This document shows, in pieces, positions 1 through 7,553 of a DNA stretch of 32,861 nt. Origin of the DNA: Oscillospiraceae bacterium. Its GTDB lineage: Bacteria > Bacillota > Clostridia > UMGS1810. A program made the position numbers and the translations under genes. The notes beneath the pieces were generated by a model that was not told the DNA's origin, made no database searches, and worked only from the letters and a program-made list of their open reading frames with translations. The stretch covers positions 1 to 32,861 of the forward strand of contig SVJU01000020.1 in assembly GCA_015068825.1 (NCBI GenBank), written 5' to 3'. How positions within the stretch are numbered: position 1 is the stretch's first letter; the number at the start of each line of letters is the position of its first letter.

Positions 1-21
1 AAAAAATATGATGGTACATAA

Positions 22-87
22 TATGTAAAAGGTGAACATGAAAGAGGCGTTTGCTTTGATGCAAGATGCGAGCTGGTTGATTTGTAA
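22..87 (+). other. Tail of an upstream open frame, unidentified
   Basis: A short open frame ends with TAA at 85-87 and reads ...VKGEHERGVCFDARCELVDL. It is closed upstream by an in-frame TAA at 19-21, so it is either the very end of a gene broken by a stop or a chance frame. A terminator follows 12 bases later, which supports some gene ending here. An alternative start, ATG at 38-40 behind AAAGGTG, gives only 17 residues. No family is recognised. Confidence 0.2.
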
Positions 88-93
88 TTAAAT

Positions 94-127
94 AAAAAAC
101 AGAAACTATTAAAGTTTCTGTTTTTTT
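94..127. terminator. Bidirectional intrinsic terminator
   Basis: The stem CAGAAACT/AGTTTCTG (about 100-120) is followed by seven T on the plus strand (121-127) and preceded by six A (94-99), which become a T-run on the minus strand. It sits between the upstream plus-strand end and the converging hydE stop at 130, so it can serve both directions. Confidence 0.75.
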
Positions 128-129
128 GT

Positions 130-1158
130 TTATCTTTTTACATCGCCTCTTAGTGAGACTACCTTATATCCTGCGTTTTCAACTCTTTTTTCAAGAAGAG
201 CTTTGCTTTGCGCCGCTTCTTCCCCTGTTGAAATTTTGTTATCATAAAGCATATAAAGCTTTCTTACTCTCTCGGGCGAAAGATTGGGCATTACAACATT
301 TGCTCCTGCTTTAAGTCCCATTTCCCTGCCGTTTTCGTTTATTGTTCCGAGGGCGGTTGTAGATGGCAAAAGTACATACGGAAACATAATTCTTATTATT
401 GATAAAAGTCTTAGGCTTAAATAAAACGAGCCGTTTTCAAAATTTTTAAATGGGGTATCTTTATGGCTTAAAAACGGACCAATTCCAATCATATCGGGCT
501 TTAAATCCTGTAAAAATCTTAAATCAGCAACAATGTTTTCCATTGTCTGAAAGGGTGATCCAACCATAAAGCCTGCGCCAACCTGATAGCCTATTTCTTT
601 TAATGTGTAAAGGCATTTTTTTCTTGTTTCAAGACTTAAATTTTTTGGGTGAAGTTTTTTGTAATGCTCATTCGTTGCAGTTTCGTGTCGCAAAAGATAT
701 CTTGTGGCACCTGCATCAAAATAAGACTTATAACTTTCTTTATCTTTTTCGCCTACTGATAAGGTTATTGCACAATCGGGATATTTATTTTTAATGGAAG
801 ATATGATATCACACAAAATTTCATCGGTAAAATATGCATCTTCTCCACCCTGAAGGACAAATGTTTTAAAACCCAAATAAAAACCCTCGTCGCAGCAGGA
901 TAAAATTTCTTCTTTTGTAAGACGATAACGAACAGCTTTATCGTTCCCGCATCTTATTCCGCAGTAGAGGCAGTTGTTTTTGCAGTAATTTGTAAATTCT
1001 ATAAGGCCTCTTATATAAACCTCATCGCCATAAACTTCTCTTCGTACTTTATCGGCAATTTTATATAATTCTTCATCGTAAATATCTGTATTTAAAATTT
1101 GCAAAAATTCTGTGTCGGTTAAATTTTTTTCTTTTAAAAGCTTATCTAAAATATTCAT
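130..1158 (-). CDS. hydE: [FeFe] hydrogenase H-cluster maturation radical SAM enzyme HydE
   Basis: This 342-residue radical SAM enzyme of the HydE/BioB-like group works with HydF and HydG in the cytoplasm to build the diiron subcluster of [FeFe] hydrogenase. The CX3CX2C motif for the SAM-binding 4Fe-4S cluster is C59, C63 and C66 in the HydE-type context EFTNYCKNNCLYCGIR. RHET and GFMVGSPFQT further on also fit HydE. The length is typical. The C-terminus has no cysteines for the second, dispensable cluster seen in some HydE proteins. The ATG start has a weak GGTG ribosome site. No hydF, hydG or hydrogenase gene lies in the window. The close relative PylB (methylornithine synthase) is the main alternative, but the motif context favours HydE. 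Confidence 0.88.
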   Translation of the reverse strand: MNILDKLLKEKNLTDTEFLQILNTDIYDEELYKIADKVRREVYGDEVYIRGLIEFTNYCKNNCLYCGIRCGNDKAVRYRLTKEEILSCCDEGFYLGFKTFVLQGGEDAYFTDEILCDIISSIKNKYPDCAITLSVGEKDKESYKSYFDAGATRYLLRHETATNEHYKKLHPKNLSLETRKKCLYTLKEIGYQVGAGFMVGSPFQTMENIVADLRFLQDLKPDMIGIGPFLSHKDTPFKNFENGSFYLSLRLLSIIRIMFPYVLLPSTTALGTINENGREMGLKAGANVVMPNLSPERVRKLYMLYDNKISTGEEAAQSKALLEKRVENAGYKVVSLRGDVKR

Positions 1159-1175
1159 TTTAATTCACCGATAAA

Positions 1176-1204
1176 ATTGTAACATAGCCAAAAAAAGATG
1201 TCAA
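1176..1204 (-). promoter_or_regulatory. Vegetative promoter of hydE
   Basis: On the minus strand, TTGACA (plus 1199-1204) is followed after 17 bases by TACAAT (plus 1176-1181), about 20 bases before the hydE start. This is a near-consensus SigA promoter. Confidence 0.75.
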
Positions 1205-1214
1205 TAACATATAA

Positions 1215-1243
1215 TTGACAATAAAATTAAAGGGTGATAAAAT
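1215..1243 (+). promoter_or_regulatory. Vegetative promoter of cysK
   Basis: TTGACA at 1215-1220, a 17-base spacer and TAAAAT at 1238-1243, 31 bases before the cysK start. It lies back to back with the hydE promoter, 11 bases apart. Confidence 0.75.
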
Positions 1244-1274
1244 AAATTTATAATTTTTTATTCAGGGGGATATT

Positions 1275-2201
1275 ATGAAAATATTTAATTCCGTTTCAGA
1301 TTTAATTGGAAAAACTCCTCTTATGGAACTTAAAAACTACCAAAAAAACAACAATATAGATGCTAAAATTCTTGCAAAGCTTGAATATTTTAATCCTGCA
1401 GGAAGTATTAAAGACAGGGTTGCGCTTTCTATGATAAAAGATGCTGAAGAAAAAGGTATTTTGAAAAAAGGTTCTGTTATAATTGAGCCGACAAGTGGAA
1501 ATACAGGTATTGGACTTGCCGCAATAGGTGCATCAAAGGGGTATAGGGTTATTCTTACAATGCCCGATACAATGAGTGTTGAAAGACGAAATCTTTTAAA
1601 AGCCTATGGTGCCGAAATTGTTTTGACAGACGGTAAAGATGGTATGAAGGGCGCAATTGATAAAGCAAACGAATTAAAAAACAGCATAGAAGCAAGCTTT
1701 ATTCCTTCACAGTTTACAAATCCCTCAAACCCAAAAGCTCACATAGATACAACTGGCCCTGAAATATGGGAGGATACTGACGGTAAGGTTGATATTTTAG
1801 TTGCAGGTATTGGAACAGGCGGCACACTTACGGGTATTGGAAAATATTTAAAAGAAAAAAATCCCGACATAAAAATAGTTGGAATTGAGCCTTACTCATC
1901 ACCACTTATAACAAAGGGAGAAGCGGGAGTGCATGGACTTCAGGGTATTGGTGCAAACTTTATTCCTGATATACTTGATAAAGATATTTATGATGAGATT
2001 ATTACTGTAAAAGACGAAGATGCGTATAAAGTGGGCAAGGAAATTGCTCACAGCGAAGGGCTTTTGGTAGGAATAACATCGGGTGCGGCTGTTTTTGCGG
2101 CTACTTATCTTGCGAAAAGAAGCGATAACAAAGGTAAAGTTATTGTTGCTATTTTGCCTGACACAGGAGAAAGATATTTATCAACACCAATGTTTTTATA
2201 A
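1275..2201 (+). CDS. cysK: Cysteine synthase (O-acetylserine sulfhydrylase)
   Basis: A 308-residue PLP enzyme that converts O-acetyl-L-serine plus sulfide to L-cysteine and acetate in the cytoplasm. The PLP lysine is K46 in PAGSIKDR, the substrate loop is EPTSGNTG (71-78), the phosphate-binding loop is GTGGT near 180, and the C-terminus has the usual LPDTGERYLST. The length is normal for the CysK family rather than for cystathionine beta-synthase. The ATG follows an AGGGGGA ribosome site with good spacing. It is a single-gene unit with its own promoter and a strong terminator. No serine acetyltransferase (cysE) is adjacent. Confidence 0.95.
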   Translation: MKIFNSVSDLIGKTPLMELKNYQKNNNIDAKILAKLEYFNPAGSIKDRVALSMIKDAEEKGILKKGSVIIEPTSGNTGIGLAAIGASKGYRVILTMPDTMSVERRNLLKAYGAEIVLTDGKDGMKGAIDKANELKNSIEASFIPSQFTNPSNPKAHIDTTGPEIWEDTDGKVDILVAGIGTGGTLTGIGKYLKEKNPDIKIVGIEPYSSPLITKGEAGVHGLQGIGANFIPDILDKDIYDEIITVKDEDAYKVGKEIAHSEGLLVGITSGAAVFAATYLAKRSDNKGKVIVAILPDTGERYLSTPMFL

Positions 2202-2210
2202 AAATCAAAA

Positions 2211-2250
2211 ATGCGAAGGAGTTTTATTTATTCCTTCGCATTTGTTTTTT
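2211..2250. terminator. Terminator between cysK and the zinc-ribbon gene
   Basis: A perfect 10-bp stem ATGCGAAGGA/TCCTTCGCAT (2211-2220 with 2231-2240) is followed by a T-rich tract on the plus strand. The A-rich left flank gives T on the minus strand, so it probably ends both converging genes. Confidence 0.85.
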
Positions 2251-2264
2251 AATTTATTATTGTA

Positions 2265-2540
2265 TTATTGCTCTTTGCTTTCTTCAAAGCATTTACTGCA
2301 AAGAACGGGTCTGTCACCCTTTGGCTCAAACGGAACAACAGCTTCGCCACCGCAGTTTGAACAGGTTACTGTGTACATTTTTCTTTCTTTTTTGAAGTTT
2401 TCTTTTCTTGCTTTTCTGCAATCAGGGCATCTTAAAGGTTCGTTTTCAAACCCTTTTTCAGCATAGAACTCTTGTTCACCCTTTGTAAAAATGAACTCAT
2501 TTGCGCAGTCTTTACATACCAATGTTTTGTCTTCGTACAT
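2265..2540 (-). CDS. Small protein with two zinc ribbons
   Basis: A 91-residue, highly charged protein with two four-cysteine sites: C9/C12 with C38/C41, and C60/C63 with C81/C84. The first half resembles the family annotated as 'probable zinc-ribbon domain' in Firmicutes. The second pair lies in CSNCGGEAVVPFEPKGDRPVLCSKCF, a CxxC-x17-CxxC ribbon. It probably binds two zinc ions and may contact nucleic acid or protein, but its function is unknown. A GTGAGG ribosome site precedes the ATG. It lies 67 bases downstream of sigH on the same strand with no obvious promoter, so co-transcription is likely. Confidence 0.8.
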   Translation of the reverse strand: MYEDKTLVCKDCANEFIFTKGEQEFYAEKGFENEPLRCPDCRKARKENFKKERKMYTVTCSNCGGEAVVPFEPKGDRPVLCSKCFEESKEQ

Positions 2541-2570
2541 TTTTTTAACCTCACTTTGTAATAATATTAA

Positions 2571-2587
2571 ATTCCCACCTTGGGAAT
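2571..2587. repeat. Perfect 7-bp inverted repeat between sigH and the zinc-ribbon gene
   Basis: ATTCCCA and TGGGAAT are separated by 3 bases. There is no adequate T-run, so this is a mild mRNA hairpin or a protein-binding palindrome rather than a clear terminator. Confidence 0.4.
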
Positions 2588-2607
2588 AAGAGCAACAAAT
2601 TTATAAA

Positions 2608-3234
2608 TCAGAAAAATTTAGAAACCTTTCTTTTTATTCTTTGAAGTGCGTTGTCTATTGATTTTTCGCTTTTATTAATTCTTTTAGCAATTTCGGTATA
2701 GCTTTTTCCGTCAAGATAGAGCGATAAAACATTCCATTCAAGCTTACTTAAATTCTTTGACATTTTTTCTCTTAAATCCGAAAAATGTTCTTTTGTAATC
2801 ATTATTTCTTCCGGATCAAACACCTTTTTTTCCGAAAGTGTATCAAGAAGAGTCTGCTCTGTATCTTCGTCAAAAACAGGTTTGTTGAGCGATATATAAG
2901 AATTAAGCGGTATGTGTTTTTGCCTTGTGGCAGTTTTTATTGCGGTAATAATCTGCCTTGTAATGCAAAGCTCCGCAAATGCCTTAAAAGACGATGTTTT
3001 ATCGGGCTTAAAATCTCTTATTGCTTTAAATAAGCCAATCATACCCTCCTGAACAATATCCTCTTTGTCAGCACCTATAAGAAAATATGTTCTTGCCCTT
3101 GATTTAACAAGATTTTTATACTTTTTAATAATATATTCAGTGGCAAGGCTGTCACCTTTCTGGGCAGCACCGGCAACATCTTCATCAGCCATATTACTGA
3201 ATGCAGGATTTGTAATAAGTATATCTTCCGACAT
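2608..3234 (-). CDS. sigH: RNA polymerase sporulation-initiation sigma factor, SigH type
   Basis: A 208-residue sigma-70 family protein of the size of SigH (Spo0H). Region 2 holds YIIKKYKNLVKSRARTYF and the core-binding EDIVQEGMIGLFKAIRDF. Region 4 is the C-terminal helix-turn-helix in SYTEIAKRINKSEKSIDNALQRIKRK. In Firmicutes SigH drives entry into sporulation and early-stationary genes. A GTG nine bases upstream (3243) would add three residues but sits directly against the AGGGGGTGG ribosome site, so the ATG at 3234, 6-7 bases from that site, is chosen. It is divergent from the spoIIIA operon. An uncharacterised SigH paralogue cannot be excluded. Confidence 0.88.
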   Translation of the reverse strand: MSEDILITNPAFSNMADEDVAGAAQKGDSLATEYIIKKYKNLVKSRARTYFLIGADKEDIVQEGMIGLFKAIRDFKPDKTSSFKAFAELCITRQIITAIKTATRQKHIPLNSYISLNKPVFDEDTEQTLLDTLSEKKVFDPEEIMITKEHFSDLREKMSKNLSKLEWNVLSLYLDGKSYTEIAKRINKSEKSIDNALQRIKRKVSKFF

Positions 3235-3269
3235 ATCCGCCACCCCCTATAAACCAAATATACACCTTA

Positions 3270-3298
3270 ATTCTACCTAAAAATCAATAGCTTGTCAA
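3270..3298 (-). promoter_or_regulatory. Vegetative promoter of sigH
   Basis: TTGACA (plus 3293-3298), a 17-base spacer and TAGAAT (plus 3270-3275) on the minus strand, placing the transcript start about 30 bases before the sigH ATG. Confidence 0.75.
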
Positions 3299-3313
3299 GA
3301 TATTTTGTTCTAA

Positions 3314-3348
3314 TTGCAAAATAACGGAATATATTTTTATTATACAAG
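3314..3348 (+). promoter_or_regulatory. Possible promoter of the spoIIIA operon
   Basis: Two weak readings overlap. One is TTGCAA (3314-3319) with TATTAT (3338-3343) at 18 bases. The other is a SigE-like pair, GCAAAAT (3317-3323) and TATACAA (3341-3347), whose 17-base spacer is long for SigE. In Bacillus this operon is SigE-dependent. The choice cannot be made from sequence alone. Confidence 0.35.
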
Positions 3349-3366
3349 CTATTAAAGGTGATATAT

Positions 3367-4266
3367 TTGACTTCTGATAATATAAAAAGTGACATTTTTC
3401 CTTATTTGTCACCAAAAATAAGGCAGTATCTTTTAAATGTTGAAGATGCTTATTTAAACAATCTTCATGAAATACGCATTGGAATAAATAAGCCTGTTAT
3501 GCTTGTTTTTGATGGCAAAGTGTATTTTCTGGACAAAAATTATAATCTTACAAAAAGTTATAAAAATTGTTTAATAATTGAACAGGCTGAAATTGAAAAA
3601 ACACTTGAGTTTATGACTAAAAGCTCTGTTTATGCGGCTATTGATGATTTAAAAAAAGGTTTTTTAACCATCAGTGGCGGATACAGGGTGGGCATTTGCG
3701 GAAGGTGCGTTTTCGATAATGATAAAATTTCGTATATTAAAAATATTTCTTATTTAAATATCAGGATAAAGCGTGAAGTAAAAGGGTGCGCAGAAAAAAT
3801 AATTCAAAAAATTATAAATGGTGATGATATAAAAAATACCCTTATTGCAGGAAGGGTTAAAAGCGGAAAAACAACTCTTATAAGGGATATTGCAAGGATT
3901 TTATCGGATTCGTTTTCAAAAAAAGTATCAATTGCTGATGAAAGAGGAGAGATTGCCGCTCTTGATAATGGATCAGCCTTAAATGATGTTGGTATTTTAA
4001 CCTCTGTTATGGAGTTTTGCCCCAAAATAAAAGCAATGACAATGCTTATCCGTTCTATGTCGCCCGATGTGATTATAACTGACGAAATAGGCTCGGATGA
4101 AGATATTATAGCAATAAAAAAGGCGCTTTTATCGGGTGTTAAAATAATAACCACCATTCACGCAGACAAAAAAGAAGATTTAAAAATGTATGAAAATATT
4201 TTTGATATTATTGTTATTCTTGATGGCGATAAAAAAGGTGAAATCAAAGAAATTATAGGTGATTGA
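3367..4266 (+). CDS. spoIIIAA: Stage III sporulation ATPase SpoIIIAA
   Basis: A secretion-type ATPase of the mother-cell half of the SpoIIIA-SpoIIQ channel. The Walker A is in AGRVKSGKTT, followed by SIADERGEIA and the Walker B-like PDVIITDEIG, in the order usual for SpoIIIAA. The length (299 residues) matches the family. A GTG at 3358 overlaps the ribosome site AAAGGTG (3354-3360). The TTG at 3367 lies 6 bases beyond that site, so it is the better start. It is the first gene of the eight-gene operon, and its stop overlaps the ribosome site of spoIIIAB. Confidence 0.93.
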   Translation: MTSDNIKSDIFPYLSPKIRQYLLNVEDAYLNNLHEIRIGINKPVMLVFDGKVYFLDKNYNLTKSYKNCLIIEQAEIEKTLEFMTKSSVYAAIDDLKKGFLTISGGYRVGICGRCVFDNDKISYIKNISYLNIRIKREVKGCAEKIIQKIINGDDIKNTLIAGRVKSGKTTLIRDIARILSDSFSKKVSIADERGEIAALDNGSALNDVGILTSVMEFCPKIKAMTMLIRSMSPDVIITDEIGSDEDIIAIKKALLSGVKIITTIHADKKEDLKMYENIFDIIVILDGDKKGEIKEIIGD

Positions 4267-4267
4267 A

Positions 4268-4783
4268 GTGATAAAAATACTATCTTGCATAATGATTTTA
4301 ATATCGAGCATAGCTTTAGGATATTTAAAAGCACTTGATTTTGAAAAAAGATATTCTGTTTTGGTAAGTTTAAAAACAAGTATTGTTTTTATTGAAAACG
4401 AAATGTCACTTATAAGAGAAAGTGTTATTGACATTATAAAAAAGCTTTGCAGCAAGGATTTGGAAACAGGTTTGTTTTATAAAGAAGTTTTAAATGAAAA
4501 AGAGAAAAATAATGAAATGGCAATATCGGATGTTTTTAAAATAGCGGCAGATAATTTTTACAAGTATATGCCCATTACAAATGACGATAAAGCTTTGCTT
4601 TATCTTTTGGGAGAAAGCTTTGGAAAAAGTGATGTGGAAGGTCAGATTAAAATTTTTAATACTTTAAAATGTGAGCTTGATGCAAAGATAGAAGAAGCAA
4701 AAAGTTTAAAAAACAAAAATGCAAAGCTTTATAAAAGTCTTGGATTTTATATGGGTATTCTTATTATAGTTATGCTTTTTTAA
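4268..4783 (+). CDS. spoIIIAB: Stage III sporulation protein SpoIIIAB
   Basis: An inner-membrane component of the SpoIIIA complex with a hydrophobic N-terminus (IKILSCIMILISSIALGYL), a long helical cytoplasmic domain and a hydrophobic C-terminal stretch (LGFYMGILIIVMLF). The size (171 residues) and layout match the family. The chosen GTG at 4268 follows AGGTGA (4257-4262) by 5 bases. The in-frame GTG at 4259 lies inside that ribosome site. The gene begins one base after the spoIIIAA stop, so translational coupling is likely. Confidence 0.88.
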   Translation: MIKILSCIMILISSIALGYLKALDFEKRYSVLVSLKTSIVFIENEMSLIRESVIDIIKKLCSKDLETGLFYKEVLNEKEKNNEMAISDVFKIAADNFYKYMPITNDDKALLYLLGESFGKSDVEGQIKIFNTLKCELDAKIEEAKSLKNKNAKLYKSLGFYMGILIIVMLF

Positions 4784-4795
4784 ACGGAGGTAAAA

Positions 4796-4990
4796 ATGAG
4801 CGTTGATTTAATTTTTCAGATAGCGGCAATTGGAATAATAGTTTCGGTTTTAAATCAGGTGTTAATCCGCTCGGGGCGTGAGGAAATGGCAATGATGACA
4901 ACACTTGCAGGACTTGTTTTTGTGCTTCTTATAATAGTAAAAGAAATAAGCTATTTATTTGATACTGTAAAATCGGTATTTGGGCTTTAA
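4796..4990 (+). CDS. spoIIIAC: Stage III sporulation protein SpoIIIAC
   Basis: A 64-residue protein with two hydrophobic helices, including the family-typical QVLIRSGREEMAMMTTLAGLVFVLLIIVKEI. It is a small membrane subunit of the SpoIIIA channel. A GGAGG ribosome site precedes the ATG by 6 bases. Position in the operon and length are both diagnostic. Confidence 0.93.
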   Translation: MSVDLIFQIAAIGIIVSVLNQVLIRSGREEMAMMTTLAGLVFVLLIIVKEISYLFDTVKSVFGL

Positions 4991-4992
4991 AA

Positions 4993-5376
4993 ATGGATAT
5001 TGCAAGAATTTCGGTTGTGGCGGTTATAACAGTTCTTTTGATTGCTGTTATAAAACCAAATAAAAAGGAATTTGCTATAACGCTTTCAATAATTTTTGGA
5101 ATTTTTTCGTTCTGGTTTGTATTTTCGTATCTTAAAACAATAATTGAAACCATAAATTTTGTTTTGGAAAAAATAAACCTCGATGTAACTATATTTTCTA
5201 TAATAATAAAAATTATTTTTGTTGCATATATTTGCGAGTTTGCGTCAAATATATGCCGTGATGCAGGCGAGGTGAGTATTGCCACAAAGTTGGAACTTTG
5301 CGGAAAAATAATTATAGTTTATATGTCACTTCCTATTGTTGAAGCAGTTATAAATCTTTTAATCAGTGTTTTATAA
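4993..5376 (+). CDS. spoIIIAD: Stage III sporulation protein SpoIIIAD
   Basis: A 127-residue membrane protein with several hydrophobic segments and the conserved C-terminal region FASNICRDAGEVSIATKLELCGK. It is related to SpoIIIAC and is part of the same channel. Only two bases separate it from the spoIIIAC stop, with no good ribosome site of its own, so it is probably translated by coupling. Confidence 0.92.
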   Translation: MDIARISVVAVITVLLIAVIKPNKKEFAITLSIIFGIFSFWFVFSYLKTIIETINFVLEKINLDVTIFSIIIKIIFVAYICEFASNICRDAGEVSIATKLELCGKIIIVYMSLPIVEAVINLLISVL

Positions 5377-5389
5377 CGGAGATGGAAAA

Positions 5390-6535
5390 ATGAAAAAACA
5401 AATGATTTTAATTCTGGTTATGCTTGTTGTATTATCTTTTTTTAAAACTGTATATGCAAATGAATATATTGATGAATTTATAAATTCCGAAAGAATAGAA
5501 AAACTTTCTGATATATCAGAAAAAAATGATAATATAAATAAGATTTATGATGACTTTTCTTTTGTTGATTTTGTAAATAATATAGTAAGCTCAAAAAGTG
5601 TTTTTGATGCAGAGAGTATTTTTATTAAAATAAGTAAAGTGTTTTTTGACGAAATTTACAAAAACATTGCCACCTTGAGCATACTAATAATCCTTTCAAT
5701 TATAAGTATGCTTATAACAAATTTAAATACATCATTTAATTCAAAAACAACAGGTGAAATTGCGTTTTTTGCATTTTATCTTGCATATACAGGAATATTA
5801 TCGGCAGGATTTTTTTCGTGTTATGAAAGTGCAAAAAGGGTTATAGATGAGCAAAGTGCTTTTATGCAGGCGGCAACACCAACTTATATAAGTATGCTTA
5901 TTATGACATCAAACGTTGGAACAAGCTCTGTTATAAAGCCACTGTTTTTATATTTTATATCGGTTATAACCTCTGTTACGCAAAAAATTTTACTCCCTTT
6001 AACAATTATAATTTTTGTTTTGTCGGTGGTAAATAATCTGTCACAAAGGGTGCAGATAACAAAGCTTATAAATTTATTAAGGCTTATTGTAAAAAAATCA
6101 CTTATGGTTCTTACAACGCTTTTTATAACTATGATATCGCTTGCAGGATTTGGTGCATCACAATTAGATAAACTTGGAGTAAAAGTTGCAAAATATGCAG
6201 TAGGAAATTTTGTTCCTGTTGTTGGGGGAATTTTAACAAGCACAGTTGATACGGTTACATCATCATTCATACTTTTAAAAAATGCACTTGGTGTGGCAGG
6301 AATTGTTGTTATAGCACTAATTTGTGCATATCCTGTTATAAAGTTTATTGCACTTGTTTTTATATATAAGCTTGCATCTGGTCTTATTGAGGTTTTTGGC
6401 GAAAAAAGAATAAGTGATGCGGTATCGGATGCCTCTGAGAGTATATCGCTTATTTTTACAATGATTTTGTGTATAAGCATTATGTTTATACTTAGTATAA
6501 CGGTTTTAATACAATTTGCAAAAGGAGCTGTTTAA
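5390..6535 (+). CDS. spoIIIAE: Stage III sporulation protein SpoIIIAE
   Basis: The largest membrane subunit of the SpoIIIA complex (381 residues): an N-terminal signal-like helix, an extracytoplasmic stretch, then about seven hydrophobic segments including the conserved GNFVPVVGGILTSTVDTV. An open frame begins upstream at 5366, but the ATG at 5390 has the ribosome site GGAGATGG and begins with a good signal sequence (MKKQMILILVMLVVLSFF). Its 3' end carries the ribosome site of spoIIIAF. Confidence 0.93.
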   Translation: MKKQMILILVMLVVLSFFKTVYANEYIDEFINSERIEKLSDISEKNDNINKIYDDFSFVDFVNNIVSSKSVFDAESIFIKISKVFFDEIYKNIATLSILIILSIISMLITNLNTSFNSKTTGEIAFFAFYLAYTGILSAGFFSCYESAKRVIDEQSAFMQAATPTYISMLIMTSNVGTSSVIKPLFLYFISVITSVTQKILLPLTIIIFVLSVVNNLSQRVQITKLINLLRLIVKKSLMVLTTLFITMISLAGFGASQLDKLGVKVAKYAVGNFVPVVGGILTSTVDTVTSSFILLKNALGVAGIVVIALICAYPVIKFIALVFIYKLASGLIEVFGEKRISDAVSDASESISLIFTMILCISIMFILSITVLIQFAKGAV

Positions 6536-6536
6536 A

Positions 6537-6989
6537 ATAAAATACATATCGGATTATGTTTTAAATATTGCTTTTGTTATAATTTTAAATGTTATTGTAG
6601 AATCTGTTATGCCGTCAAATCATTTTAAAAAGTATGTAAAAAGTGTTATGGGACTTGTTGTGATTATTGTACTTGCAAATCCTGTTCTTAAGTTTTCTGA
6701 TTTTGACCTTCAGCTTGAAAAATATATTTTAAGTGATAGTTTTAATTACGAAGAGAGTGAAACAGAGGATAGTTTTTTTGAAGAAAATGTAAATGACGAA
6801 TTTGAAAAAAACTTATCTCAAAATATAAAAAAGGATATAGAAAATAATTTTGGTATTGAGTGCGAGGTTTTTGTTGAATGTGAAAATATTAATATTAAAA
6901 GTGTAAAAATTAAATGTGAAGAAAAAGATTTTTTAAACATAAAAAACCTTATTGACAAAAAATATGGTTTAGAGTGTGTAAAATATTAG
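6537..6989 (+). CDS. spoIIIAF: Stage III sporulation protein SpoIIIAF, probable AUA start
   Basis: A 150-residue protein with two N-terminal membrane helices and a soluble C-terminal domain that forms part of the channel ring region. The strong ribosome site AAAGGAG (6521-6527) is followed after 9 bases by ATA at 6537. Starting there gives MKYISDYVLN..., which lines up residue for residue with the remembered Bacillus SpoIIIAF N-terminus (MSFLTEWLTT...). The only in-frame ordinary start upstream is a TTG at 6516, which lies before the ribosome site. The next ATG (6609) would delete the first helix. A CTG at 6528 touches the ribosome site. The family call is firm; the start codon is inferred. 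Confidence 0.85.
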   Translation: MKYISDYVLNIAFVIILNVIVESVMPSNHFKKYVKSVMGLVVIIVLANPVLKFSDFDLQLEKYILSDSFNYEESETEDSFFEENVNDEFEKNLSQNIKKDIENNFGIECEVFVECENINIKSVKIKCEEKDFLNIKNLIDKKYGLECVKY

Positions 6990-7004
6990 TATGAGGGATA
7001 CATA

Positions 7005-7550
7005 ATGCAAAAAATATCAGAAATTTTAAAAAATATTTCTTTTAAAAAGAATAAAAACAGCTTGTTCATAATATTACTTATAGGAGTAATGCTTCTTCTT
7101 TTTAATAAAATGCTTTTAAGTGATGGCAACAAAAATGAAAAAAGTTTAAATAAACAGAGCTGTGAATATGAAAAAAACGAGGATGCCTCCGAAAAAAAGC
7201 TTGAAGAAATACTTGGAAAAATAGATGGTACAGGAAGAGTAAGTGTTATGATTACTTATGACAATTCAAAAGAATATGTTACCATAGCGGATACAAAATC
7301 GAGTATATCGGATAAAGGAGGAGATGACAAAAAGGATGTTTCAAACGAAAGAAACACCGTAATGGTAAAAAACTCGAGTGAGCAGACTCCGTTTATAAAA
7401 AATGAAATAAACCCAAAGGTCAGGGGAGTTTTAGTTGTTTGTGACGGAGCAAAAAACGATAAAGTAAAGCTTAATTTAAAAAAAGCAGTATGTGCAGCAT
7501 TGAATGTTGAATTGCACAAAGTTGAAATAATGCCTATGAAAGGAAAATAG
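7005..7550 (+). CDS. spoIIIAG: Stage III sporulation protein SpoIIIAG
   Basis: A 181-residue protein with one N-terminal membrane helix (SLFIILLIGVMLLLF) and an extracytoplasmic ring-building domain. The conserved EEILGKIDGTGRVSVMITYD and VRGVLVVCDGAKNDKVKLNLKKAVCAALNVELHKVEIMPM are typical of SpoIIIAG, the channel ring facing the intermembrane space. GAGGGA precedes the ATG. Confidence 0.92.
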   Translation: MQKISEILKNISFKKNKNSLFIILLIGVMLLLFNKMLLSDGNKNEKSLNKQSCEYEKNEDASEKKLEEILGKIDGTGRVSVMITYDNSKEYVTIADTKSSISDKGGDDKKDVSNERNTVMVKNSSEQTPFIKNEINPKVRGVLVVCDGAKNDKVKLNLKKAVCAALNVELHKVEIMPMKGK

Positions 7551-7553
7551 ATT

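Noticed and set aside
130-1158. PylB (methylornithine synthase) instead of HydE
   Set aside because: The context around the cluster motif and the length fit HydE better, and no other pyrrolysine genes are present. It is not fully excluded.
5884-6480. Long minus-strand open frame inside spoIIIAE, with similar ones opposite other genes
   Set aside because: These are shadows of AT-rich membrane-protein genes with no ribosome sites; the plus-strand genes are firmly assigned.
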